Origin: Porites lutea
Taxonomy: Eukaryota; Cnidaria; Anthozoa; Scleractinia; Poritidae
Reading direction: 5' to 3'
DNA length: 64,000 bases
Assembly (NCBI RefSeq): GCF_958299795.1
Contig: NC_133214.1
Span: 20,890,994-20,954,993 of the forward strand
Numbering within the stretch: the stretch's first letter is position 1; each line of letters begins with the position of its first letter. Positions 11,638-22,454 of the stretch are shown here, in pieces. The notes under the pieces are model-generated. The model searched no databases, was not told where the DNA came from, and saw nothing but the letters and a program-made list of their open reading frames with translations. The position numbers were made by a program, and so were the translations under genes.

Positions 11638-14504
11638 TCGTGTAACAGTTTTGAAATATCACTCGTGGTATTTATGCCAAATATCACTACAAATCATGCT
11701 ATTACCTATACTAATTTGTCCCCCATATTATTGTAAAGGTTCATATTATTCAGACACATAATTTTTGAATCTGGGTTAACATTGCCAGTAATTAATAGAT
11801 GTAGAAAGTTGAATGAGGACTTTTTAACCAGGTAAAGAAGTTTTATGTAGGTGTGCACATATGTATTAGACCATTTTAATTCCTAGTTCCAAAAAATTTC
11901 ACTTTCAAGAATAAATGAGGTGAAGGTTGGGTTCGATTGGGAAATCCGGATTTTGCATTTTACATTCAAACGCAAGATCTGAAAACAAATTTCACCTCTG
12001 AGAAATCCGTCCTCAGGGTGGATTTCAATTAAGAAAATCCACATTTTATGGATTTCCTAATTCTTTCATTTGATTGGGAAATCCGAAAAAGGATTTGTAA
12101 AACCATTCTTGTGAACAGGGGTCTTCTTTTTGTTAATTATGTGTGTGCGTACAAGACAGCTGTTCTTAAGGACAGTTTTTCAAATCCATTTTCAGTTTTC
12201 CCAATCAAACGGTAAAAAGGGAACCCAAAAACAGATATCTTAACGTTGAAATCCCTTTTTTGGATTTCGCGTTCAATTGTAAATCCGAAATCCGGATTTT
12301 AAAATCTAAATTCAGATTTCCCAATGGAACGCACCCTAAGTGAGAACCTTTCTTGTGAAAAATGTAAGTCTTATTTGCATAAGACTTTGCACTTAGCCTT
12401 GCTTTGAAACAGAGGTTCATGGCAACTCGGTAATGGACTAACGGCATTGTACCAAACTCTCATGAAGGCATTTTTTTTTTTACAGAAGTGGAAAATATGA
12501 TTTTATTTCCTTAATATAAATTGAAGAATTACAGTCTTTGTCGTTGTGTAAACAACTTGCAGGTTATTCTTGAGAAGAGGAATACAGGTTTAAAACATGA
12601 AATTGTAAAGCATTTGAATATCCAGCGTGATGACAAAGTTCTTGAAGTTGGGTTTGGTCCTGGTGCTGGGTTAAATGCTGCTCTGAAAAACCTGGAGCAT
12701 TGTTCTGGTAAAGTGTATGGTATTGACATCTCTGAGCTAATAGTAAGTATTACAGTGAGGCTACTCGAACTTAATAGCCTACATCACAGACAATACTTAA
12801 CTCGAGTTTAGTCTGTCTGTGAAACAGCGCCAAAATCCTTGTTATGGGTTCTCAACTGTGTACCATGATTGGACTGTTAAAAGAGCCATTGTGGATTTCC
12901 CAATCAAGATTAAAGGAAATTCGAAATGCTCTTTTGGTAATTCGTTGAGGGGGACATTGGGGGTACCCTATACCGCAATACCATACGAAAAAGTGGCAAA
13001 TACAGAAATACCATGTTGAAAATGGACGAAATACCGATACTGCATTTCAATGATCGGTGACGCTTACTTAACGTTGTTATCCATCTCGCGTGTTTTTTTA
13101 TCTCAAGCATGTATACACTAGAAATCTACTTCCGCCTTCGCAAGAAAACGTGAGAAGATCTCAAATTGATCGGTACAACGATCGAAAAGCCAGGTCATTG
13201 GATGTCATACCAATTTCATCATATAGTAACTGTCAGAAATTGTGTATTCATTTACCTTTAAGTCTCAAGTCTTCCAAATAATATTGACCTACATTAGACG
13301 GGAGAGGCCAAATGAACAGTACCGGAATACCGTGAAGGATCTTCTTTTACTGAATACTGTTAGCCAGAAGGATAAAAAACCACATACCGGTACCTTAGGG
13401 CTGGATGATACTGCAATACCGCACATTAAAATCCAAATTACTGAAATACTGCTTGAAAAAAAACTCAATACCCCAATACCGTAAACCCCTATGTCGCCCT
13501 CTTCGTCGAGTCTGTTTGGGGCCCAGAACAAGGAATTGATGCTGCTTTGCAGATGTTACTAATTAACCATAGGTTAATTTACCATGTGGCATTAAATTTT
13601 TGCGGGTTCTAATTGTGGCAATTTTTTCCAGCAATCCACAAAAATAAGTTCCCTCAAATAAATATTATCACAAACATTTTTTCCCGAAAAAATTTACTCT
13701 ACACAAAAATACAGTACTAAGAAATCGTGTCTGTTCAAATGGACCAACAGATTCTTTTTTTTCAAAAATGTGACTGTTAAAAAATCTAAAATTGTTTGAA
13801 TTCTCCTGACCCTCAGAAACTGCCTCTTGTCATGTGAGGTACTAGTTTTTGTTTTTTTTAGCTTTACATTTCTTCACTGTTATGATTTTAATGTTGCTTC
13901 TGTCTCAGACTTGTTGTTTAATTGAATTTTAATTGGGTAAATTGAAAACTGCATGCTGTACCATAAATTTTTATTATTGTCTTTGTCTTTGAAAACTTAA
14001 ATTAAGCTTTGGTCATTTTTACAGGTGCTTTAGTTATTGATCATTCATCGTCTAATAACATAGATGTCAGAGTTTATAATGTTTTCATTCTGTTCATATT
14101 TTGCCTTTTTCTTTCAGGTTGATCATGCACAAATGCATTTTAAAGAGGCAATAGAAAGGCAGAAACTAGAAATCCATTTGGGCAGTGCTATGGAACTTCC
14201 TTTTACTGAAAACTTTTTTAACAGTGTGTTCCACACAAATTGCTATTATTTTTGGCCAAGTCTTGATCAAGGCATTTCAGAGATGAAGAGGGTCTTAAAA
14301 CCAGGAGGAATCATGTTGACTGGGCTTGTTCATGACAGACTAAAGTCATTTTCAAGTAAAGGATTTTTTAAATATGGACCTAACTGGCGTCCAGAGCTGT
14401 ATATAGAAAAACTTAAGGAAGGAGGGTTTGTGGATGTTTCCATGGAGACAGTAACAAAACCTTCTGGCCACAGCTATCAGGTTATATTTGCCTCAAAACC
14501 ATAG
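10643..14504 (+). CDS. Class I SAM-dependent methyltransferase, copy 1 (UbiE / Methyltransf_11-like, YdaC-like)
   Basis: Exons: about 10643-10801, 12563-12742 and 14118-14504, with phase 0 GT-AG introns. From the first in-frame Met (10643) it encodes 241 residues. Met codons at 10691 and 10718 are alternatives; the last has the best start context and aligns with Met 16142 of copy 2. After a basic N-terminus, exon 2 holds the SAM-binding motif I (VLEVGFGPGAG) and the acidic post-I strand (GIDIS). Exon 3 holds the GSAMELPF and LKPGGIMLTG blocks of the Rossmann methyltransferase fold. It should transfer a methyl group from S-adenosylmethionine; the substrate is unknown. It is nearly identical in plan to the gene at 16031-20573, a tandem duplicate in the same direction. 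The introns are loaded with MITEs. Confidence 0.88.
11425..11712. mobile_element. Fold-back repeat, family 2 copy a (methyltransferase 1 intron 1)
   Basis: Inner inverted arms gatatttggcataaatacca and tggtatttatgccaaatatc enclose tgaaatatcac blocks. A left tail reads tactactacatgagaaattt. It matches 22972-23243 in the opposite orientation. Confidence 0.75.
11928..12338. mobile_element. MITE with gattgggaaatccggat ends
   Basis: The left end gggttcgattgggaaatccg and the right end, which reads cagatttcccaatggaacgc, are inverted. Several internal repeats of ggaaatccg occur. It lies in intron 1 of methyltransferase 1. Confidence 0.6.
12951..13502. mobile_element. Imperfect inverted-repeat element in methyltransferase 1 intron 2
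   Basis: The left end gagggggacattggggg and the right end cccctatgtcgccctc are inverted. The interior is rich in ataccg/aataccg motifs on both arms. Open frames over it are not protein-like. Confidence 0.55.
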
Positions 14505-16030
14505 ATCACAGAAGTTGGTTTTGATCGAATCAGAAGAATCGCATTTATTTTACATACGAAAATTCAGGGCTGAAAACTCAGCAAAACAAACAAATTATAA
14601 AAACTCCACCACAACATGTATCTTTCACAAGTCTGTGGAGAAAGGTTCGACCTAGGAACTGAGAACTGTCACCTCATAGTGTTATAATGTGTAGGTATTT
14701 ACAAAATTTGTAAAAGGTGTTATTTACAACAGCATATGTGTGTTTAAAAAAACATGTACACAGTGGAGATTTACAAATACGTGTACATTTAACTATTCAA
14801 AACTATTTTCTATTTTCACAGCGGGCTGAAAATAATATTCATTAAAAAAACTAAATTCGTAAAGGAAACAAACTTAATTAAAAGGAAAAATACGCAAACC
14901 TAATAAGTGAAACAGTACAGTAGTCCCGGGGGGGGCACTTGGGTATTTTTTGGGTGGGTATGTGCCGCCCGGGACTCCAAATTGGCACCCCGTTCTAGAG
15001 AAAATTTCCCCTAAAATTGATACCCCATTCGAGAAATAGGCCAATTTTTTATACCCCGTTCTCGAATTCGCCCTAAAACCCCGGGGGGGGTACTGCCATA
15101 TATGGGCTATATGGGTATGTGCCGCTGTGAAGGGTATGGTTTTCAAGCAGTTTACTCTAGGATAGGGTATATAAATCAGAACGTTTGGGTCTAGAATAGG
15201 GTATCATTTTTCAGGAAACTGATCAGTTGGTTGAAGATTTTACCTAGACTGGGGAAACAGCTACTCTAGGATAGGGGGATTTTGGGAGTTTACTCTAGTA
15301 TAGGGTAGCAAAATTCAGCTAAACTAGCTCTGGTATAGGTCAAGGGTTCCAGGGTCCCAGCGGCACATCCCCACCCAGAAATTTCTAAAGTGCCCCCCCC
15401 AGGCCTAAAACTAACACCCCGTTCTAGAAATGGGCCAATTTTTTATACTCCGTTCTAGGGTGCAACAAGAGTACAACGGTTTGCTTGTTAACGCACTGAA
15501 CCGTATATTTAAAAGCAATCTGTCCTTGAATGCTTTCAAATGGCTGCTTACAAAAGTGGAGAGTTTTCGTACGTTCGAAATATTAAACCCCGTTCTAGAA
15601 ACCGCGTCTGAAATGGATACCCCGTCCTAAACCAGGAGCTTCAAAATCACGACCCCTTTGGGCGGCACATACCCGTGTAGGTAATGTATGGGAGTACCCC
15701 CCCCCCCCTCGGGACAGTAGTGCAGTGTACACAATGAGCGTAGCTTATAAAGGAATATTTATCATGGAAAAGACACTAGCACTTACTTATCTATTAAAAG
15801 AAGTTTGGCCAATGTTTTGTTTAAATTGCCGTACAATTAAATTGCTTTTTTTCAAGTTCTGTCATTAGATTTCACTTTGGGATATTTTTCACTTCTTTTC
15901 TAATAGTAGAGCCAGCCCCCACCTCGTCCGTTCGCCCGTCCCCCAAAACCGTCCCGTTCGTAGAGCTTTGATTTGGCTTATTTGGGTCGCTACTTCATGT
16001 AACCGTTACGAATAATGTCTTGAGACATAC
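14505..16030. other. Spacer between the two methyltransferase genes
   Basis: The first 200 bp are the 3' UTR of copy 1 and resemble the 3' UTR of copy 2. A 790-bp repeat fills 14924-15713. The 3' part (about 15855-15905) resembles 10590-10630 upstream of copy 1, so the duplication included upstream sequence. Confidence 0.6.
14924..15713. mobile_element. Non-autonomous element with G-run/C-run ends and 7-bp target duplication
   Basis: It begins tcccggggggggc and ends ccccccccctcggg, and is flanked by acagtag on both sides (14917-14923 and 15714-15720). The interior has tgggtatgtgccgc near one end and ggcggcacatacccgtg near the other, as inverted sub-ends, and many ctctaggatagggta and accccgttctaga repeats. 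There is no coding capacity. A shorter relative is at 16594-16976. Confidence 0.75.
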
Positions 16031-19000
16031 ATGCCCGTCCATTCCGTCGATGTTGTCGTCAGTACAACTTGCGAGATTATAGTTGGCGCAATGTGGTACT
16101 TTGTAGTTGCTTTAGTTGTAGTAGTAACCCTTATTTGGCAAATGACCGACCTGAAAGCTAGAGTTATCGATTTGATTGCAAGAAATCTTCGAGAACCTAA
16201 AGGTCTCGTGGGACATATAGTCAGGGTAAGTTTTGATCTCTAAAAAGTTGGAGATATCACAGACATTTGTACGCTTACTGCTGAGTGAAAATACTGAAAA
16301 AATAGTTGGCGAGAGCTAACGACACAACTCAGGTAACAACTGTAATAATTTGTTGGTGATTTTTGTTGGCATAAAATAGCTTTCAATCTTGAATTAAACT
16401 TTTTCAAGTTTCAATCTATGTCCATCCTTGCCATGCTTCGCAAGCAACAGATGACAGGAAACAGTTTCAACTTATATTGATATGGAATTCAATCGATGCG
16501 GAAAAAGTTTTCAATCGATGCAAAAAAAGTGTTCGCTTTTGAAATGACCGCTCCTTTACAAACTATATTAGTGGCACAGGTCGTGAAGGGGAGGGGGGGT
16601 GGGGGGTGAGGGGTACTCGCTTATATAAGCTATATAGGTATGTGCCGCCCCAGCCTGGGGACGAGGTTGAGGTATGGTTTTCGAGGGAACTACAGAGTGT
16701 GTGAACGTATTTAGTGTTTCATTTCCAAATGAGTAAGAAAGAAAGAGAAATACATGCCAATTCAAAATGGATTTGAATAATTTGTTTGCGCTTTAACGGC
16801 CAAGTAATGACAACATAATTTCTGCCTAAAGGCAGGTCTGAAAACGGGTATGGATTTTAGAGGTCTAGTCTGAAAACGGGTGTGGAAAAGTACATTTTGT
16901 GGTCTGAAATCGGGTCAGGATATGAGGAACTGGGCGGCACACCCCCCACCAAAAATTCCCAAGAGTACCCCCCAGGAAATATATCTAAAAAAATTGTTAC
17001 AAGCAGAATTTAAAGCTGTAATTATAATCGTTACATTGAAGATCAAACATTAACTACAGTAATTTCCTTGTCTTTTGTAGAAGGTACTATGATGTACTTT
17101 TACAAGGATGGTGCTGAATCATTTAGTTTAAGCATTAAAAGAAGCTTTAGACTGTGGTTCATGATATGGTTTGAGAGATGTATATCAGACAGTTTTAGCT
17201 GTTCATTTCCTAATCTGAGATATAGTCAACTAAGAATCTGCCATTTACTTAGCCTCCCCGCAGATGTCCTTTGGGGTTCGTTTATGAATGCATGACATAC
17301 GAACCCCAAAGGACGTCTGCGGGGAGGCTACCATTTACTGTAAAAAACGTAATTCTGAGTCTCTCTATTATGTCTCCATCTAGCGTTGTATCGTGATGGA
17401 TCAGGGCTTCTGATTTTATGCGATTGTGTGATTTCTCACAAATGATCATAAATTGCACCTGATCACGTATTCCATAAGGAATAAAATAAATAACCCTTCT
17501 TCAGAAGTCCTGATGTGCATTTGATGATCTTCATCATGGTGTGCAAATTTTAATCCGAGTATTTTGTCACTTTAAACAATTTAATAGTAACCAAGGTAGT
17601 TAATGATCTTGTTCAGATGCATTTTCATGAAAAATGTTCATTGACATTATTTCTCAGATGAGGTTTTAGTTTAATCTCTTGAACCTACAACTTCGCATCA
17701 CGTTAGGAATTGTAGAAAAGAAATGTTTGAATGCTATATTATGCAAGGCTTTGTCCCATAGAGTATTGTAAAGGGTTATTATCTGAGTACATTATTTTGT
17801 ATGTGGGTTAACATGCCAACTGTTAACGGATGTGGAAAATTGAAAGTGAACTTCCCTAGTCTGAGTTTCAAGACCTGTCGTTTCGTATATTGAGGAGGAA
17901 GCTATGTCGCTGTCACAGTTTCAAGCAATCTTTGTGTTGTTTGTCGCAATTTCTGCTGTCTTAGAGCCCTGCCTAAAGGCCATGTCGCTTGTTGGAATTT
18001 ACCCTAACAAGGTCGACCATTAATTTGCCATGATGACTGTACAGAAGTGGCAAATATCATTTTTTAATTGAAAAGTACAGGCTTTAAATCATTGTGTTTC
18101 TGACTTGCAGATTATTCTTGGAAAGGGAAATGCAAGTTTGGAAAATGAAACTGTAAAGCATTTGAACATCCAGCCTGATCACAAAGTTCTTGAAATTGGG
18201 TTTGGCCCTGGTATTGGGTTAAATGCTGCTCTGGAAAAAGTGGAGCACTCCTCTGGTAAAGTGTTTGGCATTGACATTTCTGAGCAAATAGTAAGTATTG
18301 AATTCAAGTGAACTGTTTATTGAGGGGGAACTGGGGAGAAGAGAGATGGTTATAAGAGATCTGGGTACAAGAGATCTGGGTACAAGATTAGGGTTATCCC
18401 CCTCTCCATCTACTCTTTGGACATAAAGATATGTACAATGTATATAATAAAGTATTAGTTTTGTGTTTATTAAGTTCGCATAAGCTGCTTCTGAAATAGT
18501 TAATGGTGTTAGCTGCATTAGATCTCAGGGTTTTTGTTAATATTTGAAGTAGCTGGGACAAATGTATCAATAGCAGGGACTAAAGATGGCGGCAAAGCCG
18601 CCATCTAATTTTGCACGCAGTGCCAAGTTAGGGGTTGGATTTTAGAATTTTTAAGGCCCCAGGGTGCATTTTGGGCCATTTCTGGCCAATTTGGCTTTCT
18701 GTTTTAGCTCCTTTAAGTAAGGCATTTGCTGCTTGAAAACATATAAATACAATTCTTGTTATTCGGTTTCTGTTTTTATTTAATGAGAGTAGCACATGAC
18801 AGAATAAACTGATGAACTAGTGGCCCTCAATTGTAATTAAAATATTTAGAACTATCTAAATAAACATGACGAATTAAAATTTAAAAAATACTACAACATA
18901 ACAGTGCAGGGCAGAGCTATGTTCCACCGTTTTTGGAAGATATTGGAGAGCACCCAGCTGGATATTTTTTATTTGTAAATTTTATTTACTGTTTAATAGC

Positions 19001-20573
19001 AGTACTCATATTCCATATATTTAAGACAAAACTGTCATTTCGCTGTTTCACATTGCAAAACTAAGTCTGTATTTGTAATTGGTTGTTATTAACCTTAGTC
19101 ACTCGATCATAAGATTGCAGTTACTATCATTTTATTCAGCTTTGTAAACGTTTACAATTCGGTCATAGTACTGTGATGAGCGTCTTTTAATAACCACTTC
19201 TTTCTGTCAACTAATTTTCGGTCCATCCTTCTGTCCATCCGTCCATCTGTCTGTTCCTTTGCCCCTCTGTCTGCCGGCAGCCCACCTAGACCCATCTATA
19301 TTCAGATACCCCTCCCCGGATGGGGTGTCAGTATATCAGCCAACACTAAAATTATAGCTGTTAATAACAGCTTATATACCGTAAAAAACTTCCTGTAACA
19401 GTAAACATAACAAACTAAAAAAGTATAAGACCTCATGACTTCAAAAGTACAAGCTGAGATCACAAAAGGCTCCTTCTGCCTGTTAATGGCAAATTCATCA
19501 TCCTGTGACCTTACTTTAGTAGTTTTGCTTATTTTTTTTGAAGACTCAATTATAATATCTAGAATGGCCCAATCACAGTAACAAAATAGTAAACTCCATC
19601 CAGGCAGCCCTCTTAAACTTGTGATATCACTTAAAGGGAAACGTTTCTTTTTCTATTTTATTAGCTGACATTATTTTTTAATTGCATTTTTTTTATTCAA
19701 CCACAGACTCTTTATTGATCTCCCTCACAGCCGTCGTCACGCAACCCTCCTTGAGGAACATTGCACGACGACACTAAAAACGGCTGCAAGGGAGACTAAC
19801 TCTTTATGGGTAATACATGTTGTATTTATGTAAGGTGTTTCTTTCTGTATTGTTATTTGTATTTCTTTTCTCTTCCTTTTTTTTCCATAATTTAAAGTTT
19901 TTTTCCTGCCAAGATTAGCATTTATAGCTATTTGCATGGCATAAAGTAATAATTACTTTAATAATTACTTTTTTCTTTAACTCTAACGTTTACAATTATA
20001 ATTTGTAAACGTTATAGTTTATTAAATAAATACATTGTTGTTGTAGTAATGTTGTTGTTGTCCTTTAGAGTATTCATTTTGCAAGGTTTCGTAAGTTATT
20101 TTGGATCATTCCCTGCCTGATAATGTCGAGTGCTTGAGTTTATAATGTTTTGATTATGTTTATTTTGCCTTGAAAAAAAATTTCAGGTTGAGAGCGCACA
20201 GAGGCGTTTTAAAGAAGCGATAGAAAGAGGGAAACTAGAAATCCGTTTGGGCAGCGCTATGGAACTTCCTTATGAAGATGACTTGTTTAACAGTGTGTTC
20301 CACACAAATTGCTATTATTTTTGGCCAAGTCTTGAACAAGGCATTTCAGAGATGAAGAGGATCTTAAAACCAGGAGGAATCATGTTGACTGGACTTTTTT
20401 ATGATGCATTACTGACAAGCACACGTAAAGGATTTTTAAAATATGGACCCAACTGGTGTCCGGAGCTGTATATAGAAAAACTTAAAGAAGGAGGGTTTGT
20501 GGATGTTGCCATGGAGACAGTAACAAAACCTCCTGGCCACAGCTATCAGGTTATATTTGCCTCAAAACCATAG
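16031..20573 (+). CDS. Class I SAM-dependent methyltransferase, copy 2, with N-terminal hydrophobic anchor
   Basis: Exons: 16031-16225, 18111-18290 and 20187-20573 (762 nt, 253 residues). Exons 2 and 3 have the same lengths and phases as copy 1. Motif I reads VLEIGFGPGIG and post-I GIDIS; the LKPGGIMLTG block is conserved. Unlike copy 1, the first 37 residues contain a long hydrophobic stretch (about residues 17-36, with WYFVVALVVVVTLIW) that could be a membrane anchor. If translation starts at the later Met (16142), the anchor is lost and the protein aligns with copy 1 from its Met at 10718. The family is soluble or membrane-tethered methyltransferases; the substrate is unknown. An AATAAA lies about 120 nt past the stop. 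Confidence 0.88.
16594..16976. mobile_element. Shorter relative of the 14924 element (methyltransferase 2 intron 1)
   Basis: The left side has ggggtactcgc and ataggtatgtgccgcc. The right side has gggcggcacacc and gagtacccccc. These match the sub-ends of the 790-bp element at 14924. Confidence 0.6.
17250..17330. mobile_element. Hairpin MITE with 9-bp target duplication (MULE-like)
   Basis: This is an 81-bp element whose arms of about 32 bp match at all but one base (tagcctccccgcagatgtcc against its complement). A short loop separates them. The 9-bp repeat ccatttact lies on both sides (17241-17249 and 17331-17339). A 9-bp duplication suggests the Mutator superfamily. Confidence 0.8.
19715..19798. 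mobile_element. Short MITE with 8-bp target duplication (hAT-like)
   Basis: This is an 84-bp element with inverted ends (gatctccctcacagccg and cggctgcaagggagact). It is flanked by the 8-bp direct repeat actcttta (19707-19714 and 19799-19806). It lies in intron 2 of methyltransferase 2. Confidence 0.7.
19978..20022. repeat. Small palindrome
   Basis: The sequence aactctaacgtttacaatta is followed by its near-perfect complement. It lies in intron 2 of methyltransferase 2. The function is unknown. Confidence 0.55.
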
Positions 20574-20692
20574 TTGACAAATGAAGACAAATGCTTGTTT
20601 TGCTTGTTGCTATAGTCTGTTCTTTAGTACAAGAAGAATGAATCACATTTATTTCACATAAGGGAAGGTCAGAAATCACAACAAAACAAGCA

Positions 20693-20698
20693 AATAAA
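20693..20698 (+). terminator. Poly(A) signal of methyltransferase 2
   Basis: This is an AATAAA about 120 nt after the TAG stop. The homologous place in copy 1 has lost the exact hexamer. Confidence 0.55.
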
Positions 20699-21908
20699 TA
20701 AACTTTACTGCATCTTCTTTCTTCTCAAGATAATAGTATTTACTGGGAGCTGCATGATAATATTTTTTATTCTTACCTCATAGTATTGTAAATATATGTT
20801 CATTGCTGATATTTACATATTTTTTATAAGGTGTTATTTAGAACTGCACAAATTGTATCTGAGTCAGTCTAAAAGCAGTCTAACAACTTAACAATAACAC
20901 ATCTCTGCATCTGTGATCAAAGTGAATTCATTTGTGACAATTATACCTTTTGCTGCCTTTGATATCTTGTTCACAGACCAACTATTTTCTATGGAGACAT
21001 TGTCTTGTGAGGTGAAGATAAGAACTGTAGGAGATTTAGATGAATTCTTCAAAATAATTTACTGAAGTCATGATGAAACTTTGTCATCATTAATGCTGCA
21101 AGAGATGTTAATTTTCCCGTCAGGTGTAAAGAATTGGTGTGCATTAAGCATAATTTACTGGCTTGAGATTGAAGATTTCTGTGGGCTAGTGTCACTCAGA
21201 CTCACATTAAAAGCTGCACTTATATATGGCAGATAAATTATAAATAAGCTATTGTAGCTATGATGGTCATAATTCCCTGTATGGTTTCATGTCATGATAG
21301 CTACTTAAATTAGATATTTCTATCTAGTACAGAAATATACTTTATGCAATATATTGCATATTAAAAAGAAGTCTAAAAAACTTCTGGTAGAAATAAGCTA
21401 GGAGTTAATGTAATTATAAAAATAAAAAAAGGAAGTTTGAGAATGTCTAATTCTGGTGGTGTTCTTTTTCTGATGGGCGTTTTGATCATATTCTTAACAT
21501 GAGAGAATGTGATATAGTTTTAGCTTGGGTACAACATGTTAAATGCCTGAAAAAAATATTTCATAAGCACCCCCCCCCCCTTCCCTAGGCCATGCTTCTT
21601 GGCTGAATTTATTGCATCCTGCTTATTCATGTGAGCATAACTACACAGGAACAATATCAATATAATCATGGCAAGAGAATGAACTGGTTAAGGATAAAAA
21701 CTGGCGGGTGTCTCTTCCCACTGTCCATCGCACACTTATATATTTTTTGTTTGGAATACCTGGCGGGTAGCCTCTGCAGCCTCTGTGGAGGAGAGACCCT
21801 TACTTTTCTGTTGTAGATTTTATAGAGACCTTAACTCTTAATCCCACCTCCTCCCCCGGGCCTCCTCCTCAGTTTTCAGGAACAAAAGTGATATCTTTAG
21901 GGAGCAGG

Positions 21909-22269
21909 GGGTTAACTCTGGATTTCAAGCGATTGGGATGATCGAAGAATTATTTTTGGGTTTGATTCGATTTTCGATTCCGGGAATTTTGAGGGGTGGG
22001 AAAATTTGGCACGGGGGGGCTGGATTTAAGTTGGGATATTTTTGGCTATACAAAACAATCTGAAGATTTGATTTCTAGCTGTTGTTATTTTTCACGCTTT
22101 CTGGAAATTTTTAAGGCTCGGCATGGGAATTTTGGGGGGGTTTTAGTGAAATCCCAAGAATTTTTTTTAGGTTTTGATTTATGCCCCCATTCGATCATCC
22201 TCGTCACTTGAAATCAGGAGTACTCCCTGCACCCCTCCGCGCCCTTCCGCGCCCCGGGTTAACTCTGGG
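21909..22269. mobile_element. Inverted-repeat element flanked by gggttaactctgg
   Basis: Inverted arms gatttcaagcgattgggatg and ttcgatcatcctcgtcactt lie at about 21921 and 22195. The 13-base direct repeat gggttaactctgg is at both outer edges. Whether the direct repeat is a target duplication or part of the element is not clear. Confidence 0.55.
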
Positions 22270-22454
22270 AGAATGTGGGGCCCAGGCTAGACCGAGAAAA
22301 TGATCTGGCGCGGTTACCTTTCAGATGCGCTTTGACCGTCAAATCTTGGATGAAAAGTAGCTACTACAACTTAAAATACGTGGAATAATGTGTAGTTTTT
22401 TAATGTAATTTCGTAAAGGATCTTCTAAGAACCTTTCAATAAGTAATAGGGGTA

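Larger units (their letters stand above)
20574..22454. other. Intergenic region between methyltransferase 2 and the CWC22 gene
   Basis: It contains the 3' UTR of methyltransferase 2, AT-rich sequence without a recognisable gene, and one inverted-repeat element (about 21909-22269). The last 200 bp must contain the CWC22 promoter; I see no clear TATA box. Confidence 0.6.
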
